Source: Natronospirillum operosum
Lineage (GTDB): Bacteria; Pseudomonadota; Gammaproteobacteria; Pseudomonadales; Natronospirillaceae
Reading direction: 5' to 3'
NCBI RefSeq assembly: GCF_004768465.1
Contig: NZ_SRMF01000004.1
Location: 227,415 to 291,414, forward strand
DNA: 64,000 nucleotides
Below, piece by piece: positions 52,579-62,263 of the stretch (position 1 is its first letter; each line of letters opens with the position of its first letter). A model generated the notes under the pieces. The model was given only the letters and a program-made list of their open reading frames with translations. It made no database searches and was not told where the DNA came from. Made by a program: the position numbers and the translations under genes.

Positions 52579-54603
52579 ATGAACAACCTCAGCTTTCGCC
52601 TCAAACTGATGATTGTGCTGGTCGCCACTGTAGCTGGCCTGGTCATCCTGACTGCTGTTGCTTTGAATGGACTGCGTATGCAGCAGGCCACGAACAATGA
52701 AGTGCAGCGGTTGACGCTGGTCAGCGGTCAACTGGATACCATGGCGGTGAACGCACTGCAGTTTCGCGAAAGGATGCGTGATTTGTCCGATGATAATATG
52801 GGAGAGTTTGTCGCCGACGTAGAAGAAGATCAGGCCCTGATTGCCGAGCAGCGCGATATTGATCTGGAACGGGTCGATGATGCCGCAGCTGCCGGCGAAC
52901 TGGAGGCGTTCTACGATGTATACAGCGATTTCCTGACTACGGCTCTGACCGCTACCGAGACGGAGCAGCGGGTTGGTTTTTCCCGCTCGTCAGGCATCCG
53001 CGGTGAGTTGAACCGGGCGGGTAACACCCTGGCAGAAGAGGTGTCCTTCCTGTCCATGGTGCGCAATGAACTGTCGGCCCTGCGCGACGCCGAGGTCAAC
53101 TTTCTGCTGGAAGCGAGTGACGAGAACCGCGAGGGGCTCAATGATGCCTATGATGCCTTCTTTGACCTGTTGCGCGGACTTAACCTGGAAGACCGTTTCA
53201 GTACCGAGCTGACCAACTACACGGAAGCCGTGAGTGCCTATGCTACGGCCAGTTCTGAACTGTCAGCGCAGCGTGATGAACTGGGTGCCATCATGGTGGA
53301 CCTGGATCAGCAGCAGACGGTAGTCAATGAAGTGTTGGGGCAATTGACGGCCGATGCCCGATCCGCAGCCGATGACAGTTCTGCCGCTGCCATGGCAGCG
53401 CTGCTGGTCGGCAGCCTGGCTATTGGCGCCATTGTTGTGGCCGTGGTGCTGTGGATTACCTTCAGCGTGCGCGGCACCTTGCAGCAGATCATGCGGGACC
53501 TGAAGAAAGTACAGGGCGGTGATTTGACCGCCCGACTGCATGTGAACCGCAAGCGCAATGACGAATTCGATCAGCTCAGTGATGCCGTCAATGGCATGAC
53601 TGAAGGCCTGGGCGAACTGGTTGCGGATGTGGTGCAGTCTGCCGGTACGTCTGCGCGCATGATTCAGGAACTGGCAGGAGAAATCACCAGCCTGAACGAG
53701 AGCAACCAGCACGTGAACGAGCAGACCGGCTCGGTAGCCACCAGTACCGAGGAGATCTCTGCCACCATCTCTGATATTGCCGAGACCACGCGTACGCTGT
53801 CCGAACAGGCCGAGAAGACCTATGGCTCTGCAACCAGTGGTGCCAAGACTCTGAAGGACGCCCTGAACAGCCTGCGCGAAACCGGTGTGGTGGTGCGTGA
53901 AACCGGTGACAAGCTGAACCAGCTGGGCGAACTGTCGGCAGATATCGACAGTGTGATCGACATGATCAACGAACTGGCCAGCCAGACCAACCTGCTGGCC
54001 CTCAATGCGGCCATCGAGGCCGCCCGTGCGGGTGATGCGGGCCGTGGTTTCTCTGTAGTGGCAGAAGAGGTGCGGTCGCTGGCTGAACGTACCGTGGATG
54101 CCACCGGTCGCATCACCAAGATAGTGGATACGATCCAGGCGTCGTCGCAGTCGGCTATCGATACCATGTCATCGGGCAAGAAGCACCTGGAAGCTGTCGA
54201 AACCTACAGTGCCGAAGCCGAGAATGCGATGCACGGCATCGAGGCCGATGCTCGGGAAAGCGCTACCGCAGCCGAGCAGATGTCGCATTCGGTGCAGGAA
54301 GTGTCCAAGGCTGCCCGCCAGATCAGCAAAGACATGGATGCCGTGGCACAGCGTGTGCGCCATGACACCTCATCAATCCGCACGGTCAATGACAATGCGG
54401 CGCAGATCGAGCACATGCTGACCGATCTGGATCACAAGGCCGGCGCCTTTGTCGTTGAGCAGAGAGATAATGGCTTGGCTGACAGTCCGCGCTTGCCTGA
54501 TGCGCAGGCGCGGTTTGACAGTGACAGTACAGATTGGGAAGAGCAGGGCAATGCCGACGCTTCGGCCTACGGCGAGGAGCCGGCTGAAAGCTATTCCCGC
54601 TGA
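52579..54603 (+). CDS. Methyl-accepting chemotaxis protein
   Basis: A 674-residue transmembrane chemoreceptor. One helix is at residues 10-31 and another at 271-296, leaving a periplasmic sensor of about 240 residues that looks wholly helical and of the size of HBM-type sensor domains. A HAMP domain follows, then the signalling tip [41 protein letters not shown]. There is no C-terminal CheR-docking pentapeptide. It has a sigma-28 promoter and lies directly after the TRAP importer, so it may sense a related compound; this link is speculative. Confidence 0.95.
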   Translation: MNNLSFRLKLMIVLVATVAGLVILTAVALNGLRMQQATNNEVQRLTLVSGQLDTMAVNALQFRERMRDLSDDNMGEFVADVEEDQALIAEQRDIDLERVDDAAAAGELEAFYDVYSDFLTTALTATETEQRVGFSRSSGIRGELNRAGNTLAEEVSFLSMVRNELSALRDAEVNFLLEASDENREGLNDAYDAFFDLLRGLNLEDRFSTELTNYTEAVSAYATASSELSAQRDELGAIMVDLDQQQTVVNEVLGQLTADARSAADDSSAAAMAALLVGSLAIGAIVVAVVLWITFSVRGTLQQIMRDLKKVQGGDLTARLHVNRKRNDEFDQLSDAVNGMTEGLGELVADVVQSAGTSARMIQELAGEITSLNESNQHVNEQTGSVATSTEEISATISDIAETTRTLSEQAEKTYGSATSGAKTLKDALNSLRETGVVVRETGDKLNQLGELSADIDSVIDMINELASQTNLLALNAAIEAARAGDAGRGFSVVAEEVRSLAERTVDATGRITKIVDTIQASSQSAIDTMSSGKKHLEAVETYSAEAENAMHGIEADARESATAAEQMSHSVQEVSKAARQISKDMDAVAQRVRHDTSSIRTVNDNAAQIEHMLTDLDHKAGAFVVEQRDNGLADSPRLPDAQARFDSDSTDWEEQGNADASAYGEEPAESYSR

Positions 54604-55815
54604 TCAGGGGGCTTGATCCGGGGCCTCGGCAGGTGAATCCGGCAGCCAGCGGATCAGGCCGTAAAGCCCGACCAGCAGCAGGCCCACACAGGCCAGAAAC
54701 GGACTGATGGCCTCCAGGCTGGTGCGGGCGGCAATAGCTCCGGCCAGCGCGGGCAGGACTGCGGCGCCCAGACCAGCCCCGGACATCTGCATGCCGATGG
54801 TGTTGGTGATATGGGTCGGGGCGACCCGCATGCGGGTGCCGGAGACCATGGCCGGGAAGATCGGCGCGTAAGCCAGCCCGGCCAGCCCCAGCGCGGCCAG
54901 CCCGATCCAGGGCAGGGGGTTCCACCACAGCAGCAGCGCCGCCAGCAGGGCCAGTGTCAGGCCGCCATAGACCATTGCATCCACCCCCAGCCGCCGTGCA
55001 TAGAGGCCAGCCGTGGCCCGTCCGACGGTAAACATGGCCCAGTAGACGGCAACCCAGAAACCGGCCCGTTCGGTGGTGATTTCCCGGCTTTCCGTAAGCA
55101 GCGAGAAGGCCCAAAAACCTACCGTCAGCTCCAGCCCCGAATAGAGAAAGAACAGCATCATGCTGAGCCAGGCTTTCAGCTCGCCAAAGGTGGCCCGGAA
55201 GGTGGATTCCACCACCGGCGCCGGGCGCTGTTTGGCCTCGGCAGCATCAGCCGCCTTGCCCTTGTCCCAATAGCGGGCCGTGAGCAGAAAACAGAGCGCC
55301 AGAGCAAGCTGACCGCCGCCGACAATCCAGTAGCCGATGCGCCAGCTGTCGCCCAGTGTCAGGCCCAGCGTCATGATCATGGGGCCCAGAGTGACGCCCA
55401 CCCCAAAGCTGGCGTGCAGCCATTGCATCACGCCATCACTGTGGTTGGCCGCCACATAGTTGTTCAGCCCGGCATCTATGGCGCCGGCACCCGCGCCGAG
55501 CAGGCTGCTCAGCGGGATGATCAGCCACCAGGCCGGCGCTGCGGTAAAGCCAAGCAGAGCAATGGCCGTGGCCGCGATACTGGCGGCCAGCAACAGCCCG
55601 ATGCCGATGGCCCGCACGATGGCCCCGCTGAAAAAGCTCGACAGCAGATAGCCGCTGGTAAAACTGACCAGCAATAGACCCAGTGCATCCAGCGGCTGGC
55701 CGAAATCGGCGCGCATGGAAGGCCAGGCCACACCCAGCAGACCATCGGGCAGGCCCAGAGAAATAAAGGCAATAAAGGCCAGTGCAATCAGTCCGACTGA
55801 AGGCGTACGAGACAA
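54604..55815 (-). CDS. MFS transporter
   Basis: A 403-residue major facilitator with about 12 hydrophobic segments. The N terminus (VGLIALAFIAFISLGLPDGLLGVAWPSMRADFG) and GAGAGAIDAGLNNYVAANHSDGVMQWLHASFGVGVTLGP resemble the FucP-like sugar transporters and related fosmidomycin-type exporters. The start is read as a TTG at 55815 because AAGGAG lies six bases before it; another TTG thirty bases upstream has no such site. It ends immediately beside the convergent chemoreceptor gene. Substrate unknown. Confidence 0.85.
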   Translation of the reverse strand: MSRTPSVGLIALAFIAFISLGLPDGLLGVAWPSMRADFGQPLDALGLLLVSFTSGYLLSSFFSGAIVRAIGIGLLLAASIAATAIALLGFTAAPAWWLIIPLSSLLGAGAGAIDAGLNNYVAANHSDGVMQWLHASFGVGVTLGPMIMTLGLTLGDSWRIGYWIVGGGQLALALCFLLTARYWDKGKAADAAEAKQRPAPVVESTFRATFGELKAWLSMMLFFLYSGLELTVGFWAFSLLTESREITTERAGFWVAVYWAMFTVGRATAGLYARRLGVDAMVYGGLTLALLAALLLWWNPLPWIGLAALGLAGLAYAPIFPAMVSGTRMRVAPTHITNTIGMQMSGAGLGAAVLPALAGAIAARTSLEAISPFLACVGLLLVGLYGLIRWLPDSPAEAPDQAP

Positions 55816-55918
55816 AGCGAACTCCTTGAAATGCGGTGGTGGCAAAGGGCAAAACCGGGACTATATACCACCGCAATTCCTTGATGAAAGCGTTTTCGGG
55901 TGGATTCTGACGCCTGGA

Positions 55919-56881
55919 TCAGACCAGACAGTGCGTGCGCTCGCCGGCCACAAAACGGTTCAGGTTGTCGATCAGCTGTGCCATCAGCCCGGTAATGGCT
56001 TCGTCGGTACTCCAGGCGATGTGGGGCGTGACGATCAGGTTTTCATGTGCGCGCAGGGCAAACAGCGGGTTGTCGGTTGTGATGGGTTCGCGGCTGACCA
56101 CATCCAGCGCTGCGCCGCCCAGGTGGCCGGAGGTGATCGCCGCCGCCAGATCCTGTTCCTGTACCAGCCCACCCCGGGAAGGGTTGAGCAGCAAGGCGCC
56201 TTCTTTCATGCGGGCCAGCAAACCGGCATCCACCATTTCGGCATTGTCTTCGGTCAGCGGGCAGCACAGAATCAGCGCGTCGAGCCGGGGCAGGGTGATA
56301 TCGAAATCGACATAGCCAGAACGGGGCTTCGGTGTGCCCGGGCGCTCCAGAAACTCGACCCGAGTGCCGAAGGCGGCCAGCCGGTCGGCCACGCTCCGGC
56401 CAATGTCGCCCTGGCCCAGAATGCCGACATGCATGGTGCGCAGCTCGCGCACCGGGGCTGTGCGCAGCATGAAGAAGTCGGATTCTGCCCAGCGGCCCTC
56501 GGTCTGCACCTGGCGGTAGTGCGGCTGCCGCCAGGTCAGTGCGAACAGGTGAGCAACCACCCACTCCGGCACGGCATTGCTGGCGTAACCCTTGACGTTG
56601 CAGGCGTGAATGCCGCGCTGCCGGCAGGCCTCAAGGTCGACATTGTTGACCCCGGTGGCCGATACCTGCACCAGCTCGAGGTCAGGGCAGGCGGCCAGTA
56701 CGCTGTCATCCACCACTACCTTGTTGGTGATCAGGATATGGCTGCCCGCCGCACGTTCGACGGTCTGTCCGGCCGAGGTATGGTGCCAACCGGTCCATTC
56801 ATGCTCGAAGTCGGGATCAGGCCAGCGGATATTGTCCGGAATGGTGCCCTGATCCAGAAAGGTGATGCGCCGGGTGGTCAT
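55919..56881 (-). CDS. D-isomer-specific 2-hydroxyacid dehydrogenase
   Basis: A 320-residue NAD(P)-dependent enzyme that interconverts 2-hydroxy and 2-oxo acids, such as glycerate and hydroxypyruvate. The cofactor loop is GILGQGDIG, and the catalytic Arg, Glu and His are in LLNPSRGGLV, VVSREPI and TPHIAWS. Its ATG overlaps the tesA stop by four bases, so tesA and this gene form an operon. The best guess is a hydroxypyruvate/glyoxylate reductase. Confidence 0.9.
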   Translation of the reverse strand: MTTRRITFLDQGTIPDNIRWPDPDFEHEWTGWHHTSAGQTVERAAGSHILITNKVVVDDSVLAACPDLELVQVSATGVNNVDLEACRQRGIHACNVKGYASNAVPEWVVAHLFALTWRQPHYRQVQTEGRWAESDFFMLRTAPVRELRTMHVGILGQGDIGRSVADRLAAFGTRVEFLERPGTPKPRSGYVDFDITLPRLDALILCCPLTEDNAEMVDAGLLARMKEGALLLNPSRGGLVQEQDLAAAITSGHLGGAALDVVSREPITTDNPLFALRAHENLIVTPHIAWSTDEAITGLMAQLIDNLNRFVAGERTHCLV

Positions 56882-57510
56882 GGTTCGGTCAGCTCCTCGG
56901 GAAGAATGGCCCAGACGTTGTCCAGTATGATGGGTTGCGCGGCAACTCTGGGATGAATGCCATCTGCCTGCATAAGGTCCGGATTCTCTGCTACGCTGTC
57001 CAGCAGGAACGGCAGGAAGTAATCAATGTCGTTGTGTTCGGCCAGGGCGCCGAACATATCGAAAAAGGGTTCCGTATAACGTGGACCATAATTCGGTGGA
57101 ATGCGTATGCCCAGCAGAATGACTTCGGCTCCGGCACCTTTGGTCAGGTCAATCATGTCCTGCAGACGCTGCCGGATTTCCGGAATATTCTGGCCCTGAA
57201 GTCCATCATTGCCACCCAGTTCGAGGATGACGTAAGCGGGCTGGTAACGGTCCAGTAAACCGGGTAGGCGCTGTAAACCGCCTCTGGTAGTTTCGCCGCT
57301 GATACTGGCATTGATGACTTCATGGTTGTGTTCGGAAAGCCGTTCGGCAAGCAGGTTGACCCAGCCCTGATCGGGGTCGCTCAGCCCATAGGAGGCGCTC
57401 AGGCTGTCGCCCATGACGAGCACCGAGGCAGCATGGGCCGGAAACACACTGAACAACAACACCAGGACAAGCGTGATGGCTTTCAATGCACGTAAAGACC
57501 GCAATAACAT
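56878..57510 (-). CDS. tesA: Multifunctional acyl-CoA thioesterase I / lysophospholipase
   Basis: A 210-residue SGNH hydrolase exported to the periplasm. The signal peptide is [28 protein letters not shown]. The four blocks are VLVMGDSLSASYGL with the nucleophile, ISGETTRGG, ELGGNDGLQG and DGIHP with the Asp-His pair. It is divergent from ybbA, as in E. coli, but here the two start codons overlap on opposite strands. Confidence 0.94.
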   Translation of the reverse strand: MLLRSLRALKAITLVLVLLFSVFPAHAASVLVMGDSLSASYGLSDPDQGWVNLLAERLSEHNHEVINASISGETTRGGLQRLPGLLDRYQPAYVILELGGNDGLQGQNIPEIRQRLQDMIDLTKGAGAEVILLGIRIPPNYGPRYTEPFFDMFGALAEHNDIDYFLPFLLDSVAENPDLMQADGIHPRVAAQPIILDNVWAILPEELTEP

Positions 57511-58237
57511 GACTGGGGCAACTCCTGCAGGGTCGGCAGCCACTGCGCCCGGAGACGACATCATCGTCCAGGCCCAGCAGTTGTGGCAACGGGTTTCAAT
57601 TCACGGCGGTACGCTGGATATCCTGAAAGGGATCGATCTTGAAATCAAGCGCGGTGAGAGCGTGGCCATTGTGGGCGCTTCCGGTTCCGGCAAGACAACC
57701 CTGCTGGGCATGCTGGCCGGGCTGGACACACCTTCATCGGGCCGGGTTTTCATGGCCGGGCACGACCTGACCGCCATGAACGAAGAGGAGCGGGCCCGCC
57801 TGCGGGGCCAGTATGTGGGCTTCATCTTCCAGAATTTTCAACTGCTGCCGGCGCTGACGGCACTGGAAAACGTCATGCTGCCGCTGGAGCTGCGGCGCGA
57901 CAAGTCGGACCGTGAAACCGCCATGGCCCTGCTCGAGCAGGTCGGGCTGGGAGATCGGGCCGTGCACTATCCGCGTCAGTTGTCGGGTGGTGAACAGCAG
58001 CGGGTGGCCATCGCCCGGGCCTTTGCTTCCCAGCCGCCGGTGCTGTTCGCCGATGAACCGACCGGCAACCTGGATACCCAGACCGGCCGCACCATCGAAG
58101 ATCTGCTGTTTCGCCTCAACCGCGAGTATCAGACCACGCTGGTGCTGGTCACCCATGATCCGCAACTGGCCTCACACTGCGGACGTACCTGTGTGATGGA
58201 CGCCGGGGCGCTGACTTCGGAGCCGCAACCCGCATGA
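57509..58237 (+). CDS. ybbA: ABC transporter ATP-binding protein YbbA
   Basis: A LolD-like ATPase partnering the large permease encoded next. Walker A is GASGSGKTT, the signature is [15 protein letters not shown], Walker B is [13 protein letters not shown] and the switch is VTHD. The start is uncertain: ATG 57509 gives 242 residues but lacks a ribosome-binding site and overlaps the tesA start on the other strand; ATG 57476 has AGGA eight bases upstream and would add eleven residues. The stop overlaps the permease start as ATGA. Confidence 0.92.
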   Translation: MTGATPAGSAATAPGDDIIVQAQQLWQRVSIHGGTLDILKGIDLEIKRGESVAIVGASGSGKTTLLGMLAGLDTPSSGRVFMAGHDLTAMNEEERARLRGQYVGFIFQNFQLLPALTALENVMLPLELRRDKSDRETAMALLEQVGLGDRAVHYPRQLSGGEQQRVAIARAFASQPPVLFADEPTGNLDTQTGRTIEDLLFRLNREYQTTLVLVTHDPQLASHCGRTCVMDAGALTSEPQPA

Positions 58238-60708
58238 GTCTGACCTGGCGCATGTTCTGGCGCGATTTTCGCGGCGGTGAACTGACTCTGTTGCTGGTGT
58301 CGCTGGTGCTGGCGGTCACCGTGGTGACCAGCATCAGCATCTTTGCCGAGCGCATCCGCAGCACCATTCTGACCGAGGCCGGGTCACTGCTGGCCGCAGA
58401 CTACGCTCTGCAGGGTTCGCGCGAGATGCCGCCCTCCTGGTTTGCCATTGCCGATGAGCTGGGTCTGGAACAGGCCCGCATAGTGAGCTTTTCGTCCATG
58501 CTGTTCGGCGAGGGCACCAATAGGCTCGGCTCGGTGCGGGCGGTGACAGATGGCTACCCGCTCAAGGGCAGCTTGCAGGTCTCCAACCTGCCGTTCGGCC
58601 CGGCGGTCACGGTGAGCCAGGGCCCGCCGCCCGGCGAAATCTGGCTGGCCTCACGCCTGTTTCCATTGCTGGAAGTGGAAGTGGGCGACATGGTCGGCAT
58701 CGGCGCCACTGATCTGCGCGTGGGCCGTGTATTGATTTCCGAGCCCGACCAGGCGGCCAGCCTGTTCAATGTCGAGCCCAGAGCCATGATTAACATGGCC
58801 GATCTGGAAGCCACCGGCGCCATCCAGCCGGGCAGCCGGGTGACCTATCGCTGGCTGCTGGCGGGGCCAAACCTGGCTCACACCGAATTGCGCAACGCCA
58901 TCCGCAGTGAGCGTGAGCCGCATTTCCAGTGGCGCAGTGCGCGCCGCGCCAACGAGAATGTCGGCGAGGCGCTGGACCGCGCCGAAGGCTTCCTGCTGCT
59001 GTCCGGGTCACTGGCGGTGATTCTGGCCGGGGTGGCGCTGGCCATGTCCGCACAACGCTACGCGGCGCGTCATGTGGATGGCGTGGCCCTGATGAAGACC
59101 GTGGGCTTTACCCCACAACAGATCATACGGCTTTATGGCCTGGGCCTGACGGCACTGGCTGTGGTGGGCATCGCCGCCGGGCTGCTGTTGGGTGAACTGA
59201 CGCACCAGGCCATCATCTGGTTGCTGGGTGATCTGCTGCCTTCGAATCTGGCCATGCATGACTGGCGGTCCTACGGCATGGGTGCTCTGACCGGCTTTGT
59301 GGCCCTGATGGGCTTTGCCTGGCCGCCATTCTATCGGCTGCGCGATGTGCCGCCCGTCAAGGTCATCCGCAGTGAGGTATTCCAGCAGCCGAAGTTGCTG
59401 TGGCAGCTCTGGGGTGCACTGGGCATCATGCTGATTGTGCTGGTGTACAGCGGTGACTGGCAACTGACGCTGGTCATGGTGGCCGGCGGGGCGGTCTGTA
59501 TCTGGGGGGCAGGGCTGTTTGCCCGCGGGCTGCTCTGGCTGCTGCGGCGCTACGGCAGCGAGCTGGGCCGCAACTGGCGACTGGGGCTGGCCAGCCTGCA
59601 GCGGCGCAGCCAGCAGAACGGCTTGCAGGTGGTCATCTTTGCCATTGCACTGATGCTGCTGTTCACCCTGGTGCTGATTCGGACCTCATTGCTGGCCGAG
59701 TGGCAGCAGCAACTGCCGGAGGATGCCCCCAACCATTTCGTCTACAACGTGTTTGACGAAGATCTGGACAGCCTGAATGACTGGATCGACGAGCAGGCCA
59801 GCAACCGCTCACCGGCCTACCCGGTCACCCGCGGGCGCATGACGCTGGTCAATGACGAATCGGTGGATGACCTGAGCCGCGACCTGCCGGACCGCAACAA
59901 CTATCGGCGCGAGCTGAACATGACCTGGTCTGCCGAGCTGGGTGCCGATAATCAGGTTGTGGCCGGTGACTGGTGGGACAACTACGGCGAAGGCGAGCTC
60001 AAGGTGTCTGTGGAAGAAGATTTCGCGCGCAATATCGGCATAGAGATAGGTGACACCCTGTACTACAGTGTCGGGGGCATTGAAGTCAGTGCCGAAGTGG
60101 CCAGCTTGCGTTCGCTCAACTGGGAGTCCTTCAACCCCAACTTCTACATGATCTTCAACCAGCCGCTGGAGGCAGGCGCCGGGGCCTTCTATCTGGTCAG
60201 TTTCTACCTGGCGCCGGACGACAAGCCCGCGCTCAATGATCTGGTGCGGACCATTCCGACGCTGGCAGTACTGGAGGTGGATACCGTCATCGAACAGGTG
60301 CAGGGCATCATCCGCAATGTGACCCTGGCCATCGAGTTCATTCTGGTGCTGATTCTGATTTCCGGGCTGCTGGTTCTGATTGCCGGCATTCAGTCCAGTC
60401 TGGATGTGCGCTTCCGTGAAAGCGCCCTGTTACGTACCATGGGTGCGCCTGCGGGGTTGCTGCGCGGTACCCTGTGGATCGAGTTTGGCGCCCTGGGCGC
60501 CCTGGCCGGCCTGCTCGGAGCCATGGGCACCGAAGGCATCCTGTTCTATCTGCAGGGCAGCCTGTTCGACATGGAGACACGCTGGCACCCGACATTGTGG
60601 CTGGCCGCACCTCTGGTCGGCGGCGCACTGATCGGCTCGGTTGGGGTGCTGTCGACCCGCAAGGTGATCTACACGCCACCCATGCAGGTGTTGAGAAACT
60701 GGATTTAA
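58234..60708 (+). CDS. ybbP: ABC transporter permease YbbP (FtsX-like)
   Basis: An 824-residue permease with two FtsX-type domains, large periplasmic regions and about ten membrane helices; the last helices follow RFRESALLRTMGAPAGLLRGTLWIEFGALGALAGLLGAMGTEG, a family mark. YbbA-YbbP systems are linked to export or extraction of lipid-related or toxic molecules; the exact substrate is unknown. It is translationally coupled to ybbA and followed by a hairpin. Confidence 0.93.
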   Translation: MSLTWRMFWRDFRGGELTLLLVSLVLAVTVVTSISIFAERIRSTILTEAGSLLAADYALQGSREMPPSWFAIADELGLEQARIVSFSSMLFGEGTNRLGSVRAVTDGYPLKGSLQVSNLPFGPAVTVSQGPPPGEIWLASRLFPLLEVEVGDMVGIGATDLRVGRVLISEPDQAASLFNVEPRAMINMADLEATGAIQPGSRVTYRWLLAGPNLAHTELRNAIRSEREPHFQWRSARRANENVGEALDRAEGFLLLSGSLAVILAGVALAMSAQRYAARHVDGVALMKTVGFTPQQIIRLYGLGLTALAVVGIAAGLLLGELTHQAIIWLLGDLLPSNLAMHDWRSYGMGALTGFVALMGFAWPPFYRLRDVPPVKVIRSEVFQQPKLLWQLWGALGIMLIVLVYSGDWQLTLVMVAGGAVCIWGAGLFARGLLWLLRRYGSELGRNWRLGLASLQRRSQQNGLQVVIFAIALMLLFTLVLIRTSLLAEWQQQLPEDAPNHFVYNVFDEDLDSLNDWIDEQASNRSPAYPVTRGRMTLVNDESVDDLSRDLPDRNNYRRELNMTWSAELGADNQVVAGDWWDNYGEGELKVSVEEDFARNIGIEIGDTLYYSVGGIEVSAEVASLRSLNWESFNPNFYMIFNQPLEAGAGAFYLVSFYLAPDDKPALNDLVRTIPTLAVLEVDTVIEQVQGIIRNVTLAIEFILVLILISGLLVLIAGIQSSLDVRFRESALLRTMGAPAGLLRGTLWIEFGALGALAGLLGAMGTEGILFYLQGSLFDMETRWHPTLWLAAPLVGGALIGSVGVLSTRKVIYTPPMQVLRNWI

Positions 60709-60733
60709 ACCCCATATTGCTCAGCAGGCGAAA

Positions 60734-60760
60734 GCGGGACAGCGCCCGGCGCTGTTCCGC
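60734..60760 (+). terminator. Hairpin after ybbP
   Basis: GCGGGACAGCG and CGCTGTTCCGC pair over eleven positions with one G-T pair and a 5-base loop, 25 bases after the ybbP stop. A short T run (TTATTTTT) follows only after about ten bases, so termination efficiency is uncertain. Confidence 0.5.
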
Positions 60761-60823
60761 CTGCCATCCGTTATTTTTCAAGTAATGTACTGACTGTTCA
60801 ACTGACAAACCAAGGAGTCATCA

Positions 60824-61447
60824 ATGAGCGTACTGGTAGGGAAAAAAGCCCCTGATTTCACTGTTCCTGCGGTGCTGGCCGACGGCACACTGGCTGACGA
60901 GTTCAACCTGGCGGAAAACATCAAGGGCAAGTATGCCGTCGTATTCTTCTATCCGCTGGACTTCACCTTCGTGTGTCCGTCCGAGCTGATCGCGATGGAC
61001 AACCGCATCGACAAGCTGAAGGAAATGGGTGTTGAAGTGGTGGGTGTCTCCATCGACTCTCACTTCACCCACAACGCCTGGCGCAACACCCCCACTGACA
61101 AGGGCGGTATCGGCCAGGTGCGCTACACCCTGGCGGCTGACATGGAGCACAGCATCGCCAAGGCCTATGGCATCGAATCAGAAGGCGGTGATTCCTACTA
61201 CCCCGCCGGCGTAGCCATGCGGGCCACCTTCATCATCGACCAGAAAGGCGTGGTGCGGTCCCAGATCGTCAACGACGAGCCGCTGGGCCGCAACATGGAC
61301 GAAGTGGTGCGCCTGATCGACGGCCTGCAGTTCTTCGAAGAGAACGGCCAGGTCTGCCCGGCCGGCTGGAACAAGGGCGACGAAGGCATGAAAGCCGACT
61401 CCGATGGTGTCGCGACCTACCTGGCCGGTAACGCCGCCAAGCTCTGA
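60824..61447 (+). CDS. Typical 2-Cys peroxiredoxin (AhpC/Prx1 type)
   Basis: A 207-residue thiol peroxidase. The peroxidatic cysteine is C51 in FYPLDFTFVCPSE and the resolving cysteine is C178 in QVCPAGW. The C-terminal tail has the extended form of Prx1/AhpC-type enzymes. GGAG lies seven bases before the ATG. A strong terminator follows. Its electron donor (AhpF, thioredoxin) is not encoded nearby. Confidence 0.95.
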   Translation: MSVLVGKKAPDFTVPAVLADGTLADEFNLAENIKGKYAVVFFYPLDFTFVCPSELIAMDNRIDKLKEMGVEVVGVSIDSHFTHNAWRNTPTDKGGIGQVRYTLAADMEHSIAKAYGIESEGGDSYYPAGVAMRATFIIDQKGVVRSQIVNDEPLGRNMDEVVRLIDGLQFFEENGQVCPAGWNKGDEGMKADSDGVATYLAGNAAKL

Positions 61448-61465
61448 AGCACAACGCAGAGACCG

Positions 61466-61493
61466 AAAAAACCCCGCTGCGGCGGGGTTTTTT
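61466..61493. terminator. Bidirectional intrinsic terminator
   Basis: AAAAAACCCCGC, the loop TGCG and GCGGGGTTTTTT form a perfect stem with A and T tracts on both sides, 18 bases after the peroxiredoxin stop. Confidence 0.95.
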
Positions 61494-61606
61494 GTGCCTG
61501 TCACTGCTGAACCAGGATTGTTGTGCACCACTGGCCAGCGACAAACTCTACACCTTTGTACTCGGTGGCTTGTATACGCGACGGGTGTCTCCGCGATTAA
61601 CCAGTC

Positions 61607-61792
61607 CTAGTCAAAGGTATCATCAATTGAGTCTTCGGCATCATCAAAGGTGTCGTCAATGGCCTCGCCAGCGTCTTCGGCCGGGCCGTCGTCGCAGCCT
61701 GTCAACATGCCGCCGGCACCCAGGGCCAACAAGATCGCCAGGGCAGAAGCCCTTGCAGTCTTCATGTTCAAGGTATGGGTAGTCGCTTTCAT
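61607..61792 (-). CDS. Small acidic lipoprotein
   Basis: A 61-residue lipoprotein. The signal peptide ends in the lipobox LTGC, giving a mature chain of only 29 residues, CDDGPAEDAGEAIDDTFDD and AEDSIDDTFD, strongly acidic with IDDTFD repeated. A GGGGCGAG site precedes the first ATG; the second in-frame ATG ten codons on has none. It resembles entericidin-like small lipoproteins, a loose grouping with poorly known roles. Confidence 0.8.
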   Translation of the reverse strand: MKATTHTLNMKTARASALAILLALGAGGMLTGCDDGPAEDAGEAIDDTFDDAEDSIDDTFD

Positions 61793-62263
61793 TTCTCGCC
61801 CCTTCAGTTTGGTAACGCGCTCACAGTATTCAGCACCATTTGCCTGTAGCCTGAACCAGGCTCAACGCAGGCATTGCGCTTGTGACTATTGATTGGCGCC
61901 CGAGGTCGCGTAATCAGTTGAATGAGACCCCAATATATCGGAGCTGTTCTGCCGTCTCTGTACGGCAGTTAACATACCATCGCCCGCGAAGGATGGGTTT
62001 GAATGTCCTGTACTGAAAGGTGTTGAGCTGAAGAAATGTCAGATTTTCAGGTTGGAAGAGAAGATCTCAACGGTACTTGTTCACGAGACCGTAAAACGGG
62101 CGATAGAGGGACCTGGCGCCACCGGACTGCGGCTCCATGAGGCATCTGAATGGTACAGCGACATTGTCTTTGACTGATGTCGCTTCAGTAAAACGAGGTC
62201 CGGATCAACGCCGGGGCGCGACTCTGTCGGGTTGCTCTGAGCACGACATCAGAACGTGGCAAT
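61793..62263. other. Gene-free gap
   Basis: About 470 bases with no convincing open frame on either strand. Base composition falls compared with the housekeeping part. I see no clear terminator, tRNA or repeat. The left end must hold the promoter of the lipoprotein gene; the right part could be remnant DNA linked to the RHS region. Confidence 0.5.
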
